Shown here: piece after piece, positions 45,197 through 53,993 of the stretch
Position numbering within the stretch: the stretch's first letter is position 1
Layout: each line of letters opens with the position of its first letter
Assembly: GCF_042680565.1 (NCBI RefSeq)
Contig: NZ_JBHUEJ010000037.1
Span: forward strand, 28,466-92,465
Direction of reading: 5' to 3'
DNA length: 64,000 bases
From: Ottowia flava
Lineage (GTDB): Bacteria; Pseudomonadota; Gammaproteobacteria; Burkholderiales; Burkholderiaceae_C
Made by a program: the position numbers and the translations under genes
Notes under the pieces: generated by a model
Databases searched by the model: none
Seen by the model: the letters and a program-made list of their open reading frames with translations, nothing else
What the model was told of the DNA's origin: nothing

Positions 45197-48055
45197 TCAG
45201 CCCAGGCGCGCGCGCTGCGCCTTCAGTTTGTCCAGGGTGTCGCTGAAATCGGCGACGCGCTTTTTCTCCTGCTCGATCACTGCAGGCGGGGCCTTGGCGA
45301 CAAAGGCTTCGTTGCCCAGCTTGCCCTGCGCCTTGGTCACTTCGCCTTCCAGGCGCTTGATTTCTTTGTCCAGGCGCTGCTTTTCGGCCGCGACATCGAT
45401 CTCCATGAACAGCGCCATGCGTGCGTCGCCCACCACGGCCACAGGCGCGGCGCCAGCGGCGGCGGCCCATTCGGCTTCGGTGGCGAACAGTTTGACTTCA
45501 CTCAGCTTGGCCAGCGCCTGCAGCGTGGGGCCCATGGTGCGCAGAAAGGCTTCGTCACCCGTCACGTACAGCGGCAGGCGCTGCGCGGGCGATACGTTCA
45601 TTTCGCCGCGCAGCGTGCGGCAGGCGTCGACCAGCGCCTTCAGGTGCGCCATCTCAGCTTCGGCGGCTTCGTCGATGTTGGCGGTCTGCGCTTGCGGGTA
45701 GGGCGCGACCATCACCGAGTCGCCCGACTTGCCCGCCACCGGCGCGACGGCTTGCCACAAGGCTTCGGTCACGAACGGGATGATCGGGTGCGCCAGGCGC
45801 AAGATGGCTTCCAGCACGCGCACCAGCGTGCGGCGCGTGGCGCGCTGCTGCTCGGCATTGCCGGTCTGGATCTGCACCTTGGCGATCTCCAGGTACCAGT
45901 CGCAGAACTCGTTCCAGACGAAGTCGTAAATGGCGTTGGCCGCCAAGTCCAGGCGGTAATCATCAAAGCCCTTGGCCACGGCGGCCTCGGTCTTCTGCAG
46001 CAGGCTGACGATCCAGCGGTCGGCGGCGGATCGCTCGGGCGCTGAATCGCCTTCCAGACCCACATCGTGACCTTCGCAATTCATCAGCACGAAGCGGCTG
46101 GCGTTCCAGAGCTTGTTGCAGAAGTTGCGGTAGCCCTCGCAGCGCTTGCTGTCGAAGTTGATGGTGCGGCCCAGCGTGGCCATGGCGGCAAAGGTGAAGC
46201 GCAGCGCATCGGCGCCGTAGCCCGGAATGCCTTCGGGGAATTCCTTCTGCGTGTTGGTGCGCACCTTGGGTGCGGTCTCGGGGCGGCGCAGGCCGGTGGT
46301 GCGCTTGGCCAGCAGCGGCTCCAGCGCGATGCCGTCGATCAAGTCGACCGGGTCCAGCACGTTGCCTTCGCTCTTGCTCATCTTCTTGCCGTGCGCGTCC
46401 AGCACCAGGCCGTGGATGTACACGTCGCGGAAGGGCACCTGGCCAGTGAAGTGCGTCGTCATCATGATCATCCGGGCGACCCAGAAGAAAATGATGTCGT
46501 GCCCGGTCACCAGTACGGACGAAGGCAGGTACAACGCCAGATCCTCCGTTTGCTGCGGCCAACCCAGCGACGAGAAGGGCACCAGCGCCGACGAATACCA
46601 GGTGTCCAGCACGTCCGGGTCGCGCGTCAGGGCGCCGTTGTACCCGGCCGCTGCGGCCTTGGCCCGCGCCGCATCCTCGTCCGTTGCTACAAAAATGGAC
46701 CCATCCTCGCCGTACCAGGCGGGAATCTGGTGGCCCCACCACAGCTGGCGGCTGATGGTCCAGTCCTGGATGTTGTTCATCCACTGGTTGTAGGTGTTGA
46801 CCCAGTTTTCCGGCACGAAGCGCACCTGCCCGCTGGCCACCACGTCGATGGCTTTTTGCGCAATGCTCTTGCCGGTCGGGTCCTGCGGGCTGACCTTGGT
46901 CATGGCGACAAACCACTGGTCCGTCAGCATCGGCTCGATCACCTGGCCGGTGCGCGCGCAGCGCGGCACCATCAGCTTGTGCTGCTTGGTTTCGACCAGC
47001 AGGCCCTGGGCTTGAAGATCGGCCACCACGGCCTTGCGGGCGACAAAGCGGTCCAACCCGCGGTACGCGGCCGGCGCCTCGTCGTTGATGGTGGCGTCCA
47101 GGTTCAGCACGCCGATCATCGGCAACTGGTGCCGCTGGCCGACGGCGTAGTCGTTGGCGTCGTGCGCGGGCGTGACCTTCACCACGCCGGTGCCGAATTC
47201 GCGGTCCACGTAGTCGTCGGCGATCACCGGGATCTCACGCCCCACCAGCGGCAGCGTCACGGTTTTGCCGATCAGGTGCTGGTAGCGCTCGTCCTCCGGG
47301 TGCACCATCACCGCCACGTCGCCCAGCATGGTCTCGGGGCGCGTGGTGGCGACCACCAGCTGCTTACCACTGCCATCGGCCAGCGGGTAGGCAATGTGCC
47401 AAAGGAAGCCGTCTTCCTCTTCGCTTTCCACTTCCAGGTCGCTCACGGCCGACTTCAGTTCAGGGTCCCAGTTGACCAGGCGCTTGCCGCGGTAGATCAG
47501 GCCCTGCTCATACAGGCGCACAAAGGTGTCGGTCACCACTTTGGACAGGTTGTCGTCCATGGTGAAGTACTCGTGGCCCCAGTCCACGCTGGCGCCCATG
47601 CGGCGCATCTGGCGCGTGATGGTGTCGCCCGACTGCTGCTTCCATTCCCAAACGCGCGCCACGAAGTTTTTGCGGCCCAGATCGTGCCGGCTTTGCTTCT
47701 GCTCCTGCAGCTGGCGCTCGACCACGATCTGCGTGGCGATGCCCGCGTGGTCGGTGCCCGGCACCCACAGCGTGTTGAAGCCGCGCATCCGGTGGTAGCG
47801 CGTCAGGCTGTCCATGATCGTCTGGTTGAACGCATGGCCCATGTGCAGCGTGCCCGTCACATTGGGCGGCGGCAGCTGGATGGCGAAATTCTCGCCACGC
47901 GCGGCGGCGTCAGCGTCTGGCACGCCGGTGCCGCGCGCGCCAGCGCGGCCGTAGCCACGGCGTTCCCACTCCGGGCCCCATTGCGCCTCGATGGCGGTGG
48001 GTTCGAACGACTTGGACAGGGCGGCGAGGCCAGGTTGCGCGGGCTGATCAGACAT
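45197..48055 (-). CDS. valS: Valyl-tRNA synthetase
   Basis: Charges tRNA-Val. The 952 residues hold the class I signatures PPPNVTGTLHMGHAFNQ (HIGH-type) and GKKMSKSEGNVLDPVDLIDGI (KMSKS), an editing domain in between (TTRPETMLGDVAVMVHPEDERY), and a C-terminal coiled coil (AAEKQRLDKEIKRLEGEVTKAQGKL). Size is typical. Confidence 0.98.
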   Translation of the reverse strand: MSDQPAQPGLAALSKSFEPTAIEAQWGPEWERRGYGRAGARGTGVPDADAAARGENFAIQLPPPNVTGTLHMGHAFNQTIMDSLTRYHRMRGFNTLWVPGTDHAGIATQIVVERQLQEQKQSRHDLGRKNFVARVWEWKQQSGDTITRQMRRMGASVDWGHEYFTMDDNLSKVVTDTFVRLYEQGLIYRGKRLVNWDPELKSAVSDLEVESEEEDGFLWHIAYPLADGSGKQLVVATTRPETMLGDVAVMVHPEDERYQHLIGKTVTLPLVGREIPVIADDYVDREFGTGVVKVTPAHDANDYAVGQRHQLPMIGVLNLDATINDEAPAAYRGLDRFVARKAVVADLQAQGLLVETKQHKLMVPRCARTGQVIEPMLTDQWFVAMTKVSPQDPTGKSIAQKAIDVVASGQVRFVPENWVNTYNQWMNNIQDWTISRQLWWGHQIPAWYGEDGSIFVATDEDAARAKAAAAGYNGALTRDPDVLDTWYSSALVPFSSLGWPQQTEDLALYLPSSVLVTGHDIIFFWVARMIMMTTHFTGQVPFRDVYIHGLVLDAHGKKMSKSEGNVLDPVDLIDGIALEPLLAKRTTGLRRPETAPKVRTNTQKEFPEGIPGYGADALRFTFAAMATLGRTINFDSKRCEGYRNFCNKLWNASRFVLMNCEGHDVGLEGDSAPERSAADRWIVSLLQKTEAAVAKGFDDYRLDLAANAIYDFVWNEFCDWYLEIAKVQIQTGNAEQQRATRRTLVRVLEAILRLAHPIIPFVTEALWQAVAPVAGKSGDSVMVAPYPQAQTANIDEAAEAEMAHLKALVDACRTLRGEMNVSPAQRLPLYVTGDEAFLRTMGPTLQALAKLSEVKLFATEAEWAAAAGAAPVAVVGDARMALFMEIDVAAEKQRLDKEIKRLEGEVTKAQGKLGNEAFVAKAPPAVIEQEKKRVADFSDTLDKLKAQRARLG

Positions 48056-48192
48056 GGTGAAGAATGGGCCGAAGCGGCCGTGAAGGGCGACGCCCCTGCG
48101 CTGTCTGGCTCAAGTGCCCGCGCAGGCGGCAGAAAACGGGACATTCTACCGACGCACCCTGTGCCGCGTGCGGGCGCGCAAAGGATCGAGTA

Positions 48193-48258
48193 TTCAAGCC
48201 AAATAGGGCTGCAGCCCTACATGAATGTGCGCGGGAAGCTATTAAATTAGTAGTTTTT
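48193..48258 (+). repeat. Dispersed repeat, copy 9 (sense)
   Basis: Reads AAGCCAAATAGGGCTGCAGC, then ATGTGCGCGGGAAGCTATTA. It sits in the 325-base divergent gap between valS and tcdA; the remainder of the gap (48056-48192 and 48259-48380) shows no gene and should hold both promoters. Confidence 0.75.
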
Positions 48259-48380
48259 GAATGCCAGCGCTGCCGCGCACCGCTGCGCCCCGCTCCACGC
48301 CCCTGACTAAAATGCGCGCCCAGCCTGCGCCCATCGGCGCCAACCGTGCGGTCGCACAGGTCAGGCCTGGTTTCCAACCG

Positions 48381-49190
48381 ATGAACGCTTCCGTGAACCC
48401 TCTCCCCATCGCCGACGATGCGGCCGATGCCGAGCGCCGCTTCGGCGGCTTGGCGCGTCTGTATGGCGAGGCCGGCGCGGCCCGCATCCGCGCGGCGCAC
48501 GTGGCCGTGGTTGGCATCGGCGGCGTCGGGTCCTGGGCAGCGGAGGCGCTGGCGCGCAGCGGCGTGGCGGCGCTCACGCTGGTCGATCTGGACCACATCG
48601 CCGAATCCAACGTCAACCGGCAGATCCATGCGCTGACCGACACGCTCGGCCAAGCGAAGGTGGAGGCCATGCGCGAGCGCATCGCCGGCATTCACCCCGG
48701 CTGCGTGGTTCATGCGGTGGACGATTTCGTCGAACCCGACAACTGGCCCGGCCTGCTGCCAGCGCCCGTGGACGCCGTGATCGACGCCTGCGACCAGGTG
48801 CGCGCCAAGGTCGCCATGGCGGCCTGGGCGCGCGCGCAGGGCCGGTGTTTCATCACCGTGGGCGCGGCTGGTGGCAAGCGGCACGCCGAGCGTGTCGACA
48901 TCGCCGATCTGGCCGACGTCACGCACGACCCGCTGATCGCGCAAGTGCGCTACCGACTGCGCCGGCACCATCGCGCGCCCAAGGCCGGTCAGCGCATCGG
49001 CGTGCCGGCCGTATTCAGCCGTGAGACCGTGGTGATGCCCGAAGCCTGTGAAAGCGATGAGGGGGTCGACGGCTCACTTAATTGCAGCGGCTACGGATCC
49101 ACCGTTGCCGTCACGGCCAGCTTCGGTTTTTGTGCGGCCGGATGGGTGCTGGATGAAATTTCTCGAGACCCCAAAAAAAGCGCGCTATAA
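48381..49190 (+). CDS. tcdA: tRNA threonylcarbamoyladenosine dehydratase TcdA (CsdL)
   Basis: E1-like enzyme that uses ATP to dehydrate t6A37 of tRNA into the cyclic form. The ATG at 48381 gives 269 residues. The Rossmann nucleotide site is VAVVGIGGVGSWAAEALARSG, followed by DLDHIAESNVNRQIHA with the conserved RQ, and VIDACDQVRAK. Length matches E. coli TcdA (268). The frame is open to 48261 but the upstream part is non-homologous. Confidence 0.92.
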   Translation: MNASVNPLPIADDAADAERRFGGLARLYGEAGAARIRAAHVAVVGIGGVGSWAAEALARSGVAALTLVDLDHIAESNVNRQIHALTDTLGQAKVEAMRERIAGIHPGCVVHAVDDFVEPDNWPGLLPAPVDAVIDACDQVRAKVAMAAWARAQGRCFITVGAAGGKRHAERVDIADLADVTHDPLIAQVRYRLRRHHRAPKAGQRIGVPAVFSRETVVMPEACESDEGVDGSLNCSGYGSTVAVTASFGFCAAGWVLDEISRDPKKSAL

Positions 49191-49232
49191 TTCGAGGCTT
49201 TCCAGCACACGCCAAAGCGTTGCGGGAAATGT

Positions 49233-49308
49233 GGGACGTTAGCTCAGTTGGTAGAGCAGCGGACTTTTAATCCGTTGGTCGCAGGTTCGAATCCTGCACG
49301 TCCTACCA
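49233..49308 (+). tRNA. tRNA-Lys (TTT)
   Basis: 76 bases from GGGACGT to CCA, with the D-arm TAGCTCAGTTGG, the anticodon stem GCGGA/TCCGT around CTTTTAA (anticodon TTT) and T-arm GGTTCGAATCC. CCA is encoded. Confidence 0.97.
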
Positions 49309-49317
49309 CCCACACCG

Positions 49318-49350
49318 AAGGCCCTGTAGCGATACAGGGCCTTTTCTTTT
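49318..49350 (+). terminator. Intrinsic terminator after tRNA-Lys
   Basis: AAGGCCCTGTA pairs with TACAGGGCCTT around GCGA and is followed by TTCTTTT, 10 bases past the tRNA. Confidence 0.9.
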
Positions 49351-49421
49351 GGGCTCGTCGTCTGGTTGAACACGCGGTGCTCCTCGGCCTCTCACACCTG
49401 GAGCTGATCGAGGCGGTGCGC

Positions 49422-50384
49422 TCAAGCGTCAGCGTGGGTTGCCCAGCGTTCGCGCCACGCGCCGACCCATTGCGCCAGGGCATCGGGGACTGTGTCGGCG
49501 TTGTTGGCGGGCAGACCGAGGTGTTCGGCGGCGGCGCGCAGCCGCGGCAGCGGGTCGGAGGTGTCGAGCGCCAGAGCGCCGTTCTGCTTGCTCAGCTTTT
49601 CGCCGTCTTCGGCCAGCACCAGCGGCGTGTGCAGGTAGGTTGGGTGGGGCAGGCCCAATGCGCGCTGCAGCACGAGCTGGCGTGGCGTGTTGTCGATGAG
49701 GTCTTCGCCGCGCACGATGTGCGTGACGCCCTGGGCCGCGTCGTCCACCACGACGGCCAACTGGTAGGCCCACAGGCCGTCCGCGCGGCGCAGCACGAAA
49801 TCGCCGACCGCTTCGGCCACGGCCTGCCGCTGCGGGCCCAGTCGCCGGTCTGACCAGTTGACGGTGCCGCGGTGATTTGCTTCCAAATGGATAGCTGCTT
49901 GCGCAGCTCCCACAAGCCTTGGAGGCCAGTTTTGTTCACAACGATCGATGTGCAAGCGCCATGCCCTAGGTGTGAGGCCTCGCAAGCCGCCGCGCTCTGG
50001 CCGGCAGGTGCCAGGGTAGGGCAGTTCAACACCGCGCTCCGGCGAACGCCCCAGCGCCGCCTGCGCCAGCGCGATGTCCTTGCGCGAGCAGGCGCAGCCG
50101 TAGGCCAGCCCACCGTCGACCAGGCGCCGCAGGGCCGCTTCGTAGTGCGGGCCGCGCAGCGATTGCCAGACCGGCGGCTCGTCGGGCACCAGGCCGCAGG
50201 CGGCCAGCTGCTGCAGGATCAGGCGATCCGCACCGGGCACGCAGCGCGGCAGGTCGACATCCTCAATGCGCACCAGCCAGCGTCCGCGCTGGGCGCGCAC
50301 GTCCAGCCAGCTGGCGAGCGCGGCGACCAGCGAGCCGGCGTGCAGCGGGCCGGTGGGGGAAGGGGCGAAGCGGCCTGTGACCAT
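49422..50384 (-). CDS. gluQ: Glutamyl-Q tRNA(Asp) synthetase
   Basis: Truncated glutamyl-tRNA synthetase paralogue that attaches glutamate to queuosine of tRNA-Asp. The 320 residues include FAPSPTGPLHAGSLVAALASW (HIGH-type HAGS), the zinc-site cysteines C98, C100 and C127 (YGCACSRKD; YPGTCR) and a KMSKS-like EKLSKQNGA. Residues about 148-171 (CEQNWPPRLVGAAQAAIHLEANH) are not part of the family and match a copy of the dispersed repeat read in frame, so the protein carries a roughly 24-residue insert between AWRLHID and RGTVNWSDRRLGP. Whether this leaves activity intact is unknown. Confidence 0.93.
   Translation of the reverse strand: MVTGRFAPSPTGPLHAGSLVAALASWLDVRAQRGRWLVRIEDVDLPRCVPGADRLILQQLAACGLVPDEPPVWQSLRGPHYEAALRRLVDGGLAYGCACSRKDIALAQAALGRSPERGVELPYPGTCRPERGGLRGLTPRAWRLHIDRCEQNWPPRLVGAAQAAIHLEANHRGTVNWSDRRLGPQRQAVAEAVGDFVLRRADGLWAYQLAVVVDDAAQGVTHIVRGEDLIDNTPRQLVLQRALGLPHPTYLHTPLVLAEDGEKLSKQNGALALDTSDPLPRLRAAAEHLGLPANNADTVPDALAQWVGAWRERWATHADA
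49872..49932 (-). repeat. Dispersed repeat, copy 10, inserted in frame within gluQ
   Basis: The top strand reads GGATAGCTGCTTGCGCAGCT, then AAGCCTTGGAGGCCAGTTTT. In the gene direction this is the sense form, comparable to TCAAATCTGCCTCTGGCCCT plus TGCGC..GCAGCTATC of copy 8, with no stop codon in the gluQ frame. Confidence 0.75.
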
Positions 50385-50498
50385 GAGCCTGCCAGTATGG
50401 TTGGCTGAAATGGGGCGGCGGAATGCTGAGCGGACCTGCGCGAAGGCCTTCGCGGCCGGTGAACGCAGGGCGATTGATGTGGCCCTGTGAACGCCGCC

Positions 50499-51563
50499 TC
50501 AGCGCGCCAGCGCCGCCAACGCCAAGTCGAGACCGGAGATGAACGCGTGCTCGACCCGGTTGCCAATGCACCAGTCGCCGCACAGGCCGATCTGGCGCGG
50601 CGCATCCCACACGAAGGGCCGGCCCAACGGCTTCATCGTCTGGGCGTGATGCCACAGCTGGGCATGGGCGTACGTGGGCGTGGCGCGGATGCCGGTGATC
50701 TCGGCGAAGGCCTTGCGCAGTTTCTCGGTGACCCGCTGCGCATCGTCGCCCTCGTGCTCGCGCGACCATTCGGGGCTGGCCTGAATGGTCCAGCGCTCCA
50801 CCTGGCCGCGGCCAGGCTTGGACGATTCGCGCGTCAGCCAGCTCACGCGGTGGTGTGTGCTGCGCGCCGCGTTCCACTGCGGGCCCAGCGTGTAGAGACC
50901 TGGCTGCGCCGCGTTGGGGTAGGCGACCGTGAGCGTCCAGCAAGGCGCCACATCAACGGCTTCCAACGGCTTGGCCAGATCGGTGAGCAGCTGCGAATTG
51001 GATAGCAGCTCGCGCGCGTCTGACGCGGGCAGAGCCAGGATAACGCTGTCAAACCCGGCTCGGATGGGGTGCGCGTCGGCGCCCGGTTGGGTCAGCAGCT
51101 GCCAGCGCGTGGGGTCCATCGCGTCGCGTTCGATGCGCAGCACCCGGGTGTCCAGCGACAGCGCGCCATCGGCGGCCAATGGTGCGGCCCAGCGCTCGGG
51201 CAGGGCACGCATGGTGGGCGTGGCGACCCAGTGGGCCTCGCGCGGTGGGGGCGGCGCTTCGACCACGCGGCCTTCAGGGTCGAGCACGCGCACCGCGCTG
51301 GCGCTCCAGCGGCGCGCAATGTCGGGGGCCGTGGCTTCGAGTGCCCGGGTGAACCGGGCGTCGCGCACGGTGAAGTACTGCGCGCCAGTGTCGAAGCTGC
51401 CGAACGGCGAATCTTCGGTGGCCATGCGGCCGCCCACGGCGTCAGCGCAATCGAACAGGCTGACCTGTTGGCCGGCCTGCCGCAGCGTCCGGGCACAGCT
51501 CAGTCCGGCGATGCCGGCACCGACGATGGCGAAATGTCTAGAGGGTCGGCGGGCTGTGCTCAT
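50499..51563 (-). CDS. FAD-dependent amine-oxidase-like protein
   Basis: Flavoprotein of the NAD(P)/FAD-binding amine oxidase type, resembling renalase-like bacterial proteins. The ATG at 51563 gives 354 residues: dinucleotide-binding VGAGIAGLSCARTLRQAGQQVSLFD near residue 15, then VGGRMATEDSPFGSFDTGAQYFTVRD, and a C-terminal FAD-contact GLCGDWCIGNRVEHAFISGLDLA. Substrate unknown. It lies 10 bases after the LysR-type gene and may be cotranscribed with it. Confidence 0.85.
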   Translation of the reverse strand: MSTARRPSRHFAIVGAGIAGLSCARTLRQAGQQVSLFDCADAVGGRMATEDSPFGSFDTGAQYFTVRDARFTRALEATAPDIARRWSASAVRVLDPEGRVVEAPPPPREAHWVATPTMRALPERWAAPLAADGALSLDTRVLRIERDAMDPTRWQLLTQPGADAHPIRAGFDSVILALPASDARELLSNSQLLTDLAKPLEAVDVAPCWTLTVAYPNAAQPGLYTLGPQWNAARSTHHRVSWLTRESSKPGRGQVERWTIQASPEWSREHEGDDAQRVTEKLRKAFAEITGIRATPTYAHAQLWHHAQTMKPLGRPFVWDAPRQIGLCGDWCIGNRVEHAFISGLDLALAALAR

Positions 51564-51573
51564 GCCGCCTACT

Positions 51574-52512
51574 CTACACGCTGCCGTGCTGTTCCAGCAG
51601 CGCGCGACGCGTGATCGGGCTCTTGAGTTGATCCAACCACCACTCCAGCGCCTTGCCGGGGTTGCCGTCTGCGCGCCAGGCGTACGAAAGTTGCGCCACG
51701 CGCGTGCAGCGCTCGACGCGGCGTTCGACCAGCCGGCCGGTGGCCAGATAGGGGCGGGCGATCGGCTCTGGCAGGAAACCCGCGCCCAGGCCGCGCACCT
51801 GCGCATCCAGCTTGGCCGCGAGGCTCGAGACGGTGAGCGTGTCCTGTCCCTCGAGCAGCCCAAACGACTGGGTGACGCCGCTCTGGACTGAATCGGCCAC
51901 GACGATGCCCCGGTATTTCAGCAGGTCGACGTCCGACAGCGGCTCCGGCGCTGCGGCCAGCGGGTGGTGCGGCGCGACCGCGTACACAAAGCGCACCTGA
52001 CCCAGCGGCAAGGCCTTCAGGTTGGCCGCGCTCGAAGGCTCGAGGATGGCCCCGAGCGCCAGATCGGCTTGGCCCGAGGCCACGGCGCCCACGGTGCCGC
52101 TCAGGATTTCGTCGCGCAGGCGCAGACGCGTGGGGGGATTGAGCGCATAGAAGGCTTCTACCAGTTCCATCAGCGCCGACTGTGAGATCAGCCCGTCGGC
52201 AGCGATCGTGAACTGAGGCGCCCAGCCGGTGGCCACGCGCTTGACCCGGTTGACCACGGCGTTGACCTCGCGGTGCAGCCGTTCGCCCTGAGCCAGCAGT
52301 TCGGCGCCTGCCTCGGTGGGGCGCGCCTGGCGCGAGGACCGGTCAAACAGCAGGACGTCCAGCGCGTCCTCGATCTGCCGCACCCGGTATGTCAGTGCGC
52401 TGGGTACGACGCCCAGTTCGCGGGCGGCCCCAGCGAACGTGCCGTTGCGGGCGATGGCATTCAGGATGCGAAATGCATCGGGGTTCAGCAGATCAGTCGG
52501 TTTGTCCGTCAT
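51574..52512 (-). CDS. LysR-family transcription regulator
   Basis: LTTR with an N-terminal winged helix (RILNAIARNGTFAGAARELGVVPSALTYRVRQIEDALDVLLFDRS) and a C-terminal effector-binding domain; 312 residues. It is divergent from a pirin / DoxX / flavodoxin set, the usual target arrangement for such regulators, and has three TTGAAT repeats in the divergent interval. Its inducer is unknown, but the target genes suggest quinone or electrophile stress (inference). Confidence 0.92.
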   Translation of the reverse strand: MTDKPTDLLNPDAFRILNAIARNGTFAGAARELGVVPSALTYRVRQIEDALDVLLFDRSSRQARPTEAGAELLAQGERLHREVNAVVNRVKRVATGWAPQFTIAADGLISQSALMELVEAFYALNPPTRLRLRDEILSGTVGAVASGQADLALGAILEPSSAANLKALPLGQVRFVYAVAPHHPLAAAPEPLSDVDLLKYRGIVVADSVQSGVTQSFGLLEGQDTLTVSSLAAKLDAQVRGLGAGFLPEPIARPYLATGRLVERRVERCTRVAQLSYAWRADGNPGKALEWWLDQLKSPITRRALLEQHGSV

Positions 52513-52517
52513 GGCGG

Positions 52518-52540
52518 TTGAATGTTTGAATTATTTGAAT
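52518..52540. promoter_or_regulatory. Triple TTGAAT repeat, candidate LysR-type operator
   Basis: TTGAAT at 52518-52523, 52526-52531 and 52535-52540 lies immediately upstream of the LysR gene in the divergent interval to the pirin gene, an AT-rich patch in GC-rich surroundings. TGACGTCA (52543-52550) is an adjacent 8-base palindrome. Operator function is inferred. Confidence 0.45.
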
Positions 52541-52669
52541 GATGACGTCAACATGACAAAGCCTCATGGGTGCTTACCCGGCGTACAGTCTTGACCATGT
52601 CAAGTGCAGTTGCCCCGGTCGGTGTCTCGCCCGGACCGCAACGGCACACAGGAAGAAAGGATTGCACCC

Positions 52670-53371
52670 GTGATCACCCTCAGAAAATCCCAGGACCGTG
52701 GCTATGCCGATCATGGCTGGCTGAAGTCGAACCACAGCTTCTCGTTCGCTGGCTACTACGACCCCGCGCACATGGGCTGGGGCAATCTGCGCGTCATCAA
52801 CGAAGACCGCGTCGCCCCCGGCATGGGCTTTGGCGAACACGGCCACCGCGACATGGAAATCATCAGCTACGTGCTCGAAGGCAACCTGGCGCACCGCGAC
52901 AGCATGGGCAACGTCAAGGGCATTCCGCCCGGTGACGTCCAGCGCATGAGTGCCGGCACCGGCGTTCAACACAGCGAGTTCAACCACGCCAAGGGCGAAA
53001 CCACGCACTTCCTGCAGATCTGGATCGAGCCGAACCAGCGCGGCATTCCTCCCAGCTACGAGCAGAAGACGGTGCCCGAGGCCGACAAGCGCGGCCAGCT
53101 GCGGCTGGTGGCTTCCGGTCAGCCCGATGCGGGCGCGGTGAAGATCCACGCCGACGCTTCGATGTACGCCGGGCTGCTGGACGGCGCCGAGCAGGCGTCG
53201 CTGAAGCTCGACCCCAAGCGCAAGGCTTACGTGCACCTGGTGCGCGGCGAGCTCGACGTGAACGGTCAGCACCTGAGCGGCGGTGACGCCGCGCTGTTGG
53301 AAGGCGAAAGCGCGCTCCAGCTGGACCACGGCAAGAACGCCGAGGTGCTCGTGTTCGACCTGGCACCTTGA
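52670..53371 (+). CDS. Pirin-family protein (quercetinase-like)
   Basis: Bicupin protein of the pirin family; bacterial members can have quercetin 2,3-dioxygenase activity or regulatory roles. I start at the GTG at 52670, which gives the family N-terminus ITLRKSQDRGYADHGWLKSNHSFSF and has GGAAGAAAGG upstream; the frame is open to 52604 without homology. The iron-site histidines lie in GFGEHGHRDMEIISYVLEG and the later QHSEFNH. 233 residues, slightly longer than YhhW. Followed by DoxX and flavodoxin genes. Confidence 0.9.
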   Translation: MITLRKSQDRGYADHGWLKSNHSFSFAGYYDPAHMGWGNLRVINEDRVAPGMGFGEHGHRDMEIISYVLEGNLAHRDSMGNVKGIPPGDVQRMSAGTGVQHSEFNHAKGETTHFLQIWIEPNQRGIPPSYEQKTVPEADKRGQLRLVASGQPDAGAVKIHADASMYAGLLDGAEQASLKLDPKRKAYVHLVRGELDVNGQHLSGGDAALLEGESALQLDHGKNAEVLVFDLAP

Positions 53372-53420
53372 ACCGCATCGCCTCGGCCTGCGGGCCCTGG
53401 TGCCCTCGGTTCGACCGTAG

Positions 53421-53454
53421 GCACGGCACGCCGGCTTTGGCAGGCGTGCCGTGC
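53421..53454 (+). other. Perfect 12-bp hairpin between pirin and doxX genes
   Basis: GCACGGCACGCC and GGCGTGCCGTGC form a perfect inverted repeat around a 10-base loop within the 181-base gap between the pirin and DoxX genes. There is no T-run. It may attenuate read-through or protect mRNA ends so that the two parts of the set are expressed at different levels; this is inference. Confidence 0.55.
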
Positions 53455-53552
53455 AGCGTTCAAGGGTGCTCGCCGCCTTGGCGGGCTCCCCCAACCCCTG
53501 AAACCAACAACTTCCCTCAACCCTCTCACTTTTTTTACCAAGGACCCTCACC

Positions 53553-53960
53553 ATGACCTCTCTTCAAAACCCCCTGGCCTTGATCGGCCGCCTGCTGATC
53601 GCCTACATGTTCATTCCTGCCGGCATCGGCAAGATCGGCGGCTTTGCCGGCACCGTGGGCTACATCTCGTCCAAGGGCCTGCCCGTGCCCGAAATCGGCG
53701 CTGCGCTGGCCATCCTCGTGGAAGTGGGCGCCGGCTTGCTCCTGCTCGTGGGCTTTCAGACGCGCTGGGCCGCGCTGATCCTGGCGGTATTCACCCTGGC
53801 GGCTGGCTTCTTCTTCCACAACTACTGGGCCGTGCCGACCGAACAGGTCATGACGCAGACGCTGATGTTCACCAAGAACCTGGCCATCGCGGGCGGTCTG
53901 CTGGCTTTCGCCGCCTTTGGCGCCGGTGCCTTCAGCGTGGACGCCAAGCGCGGCCGCTGA
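53553..53960 (+). CDS. DoxX-family membrane protein
   Basis: Small four-helix inner-membrane protein of the DoxX family, of uncertain biochemical role, often co-regulated with thiol or quinone stress genes. The 135 residues start NPLALIGRLLIAYMFIPAGIGKIGGFAGT, the characteristic N-terminus, with three further hydrophobic segments. It lies between the pirin and flavodoxin genes; GGACCC precedes the ATG weakly. Confidence 0.9.
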   Translation: MTSLQNPLALIGRLLIAYMFIPAGIGKIGGFAGTVGYISSKGLPVPEIGAALAILVEVGAGLLLLVGFQTRWAALILAVFTLAAGFFFHNYWAVPTEQVMTQTLMFTKNLAIAGGLLAFAAFGAGAFSVDAKRGR

Positions 53961-53993
53961 ACACCTCTAGTCGTTGAATTCAAGAACTTGCAC

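Noticed and set aside
46067..48250. A 727-codon rightward open frame opposite valS
   Set aside because: valS is complete with all synthetase motifs; the antisense frame has shadow composition (rich in H, Q, R) and no recognisable domain.
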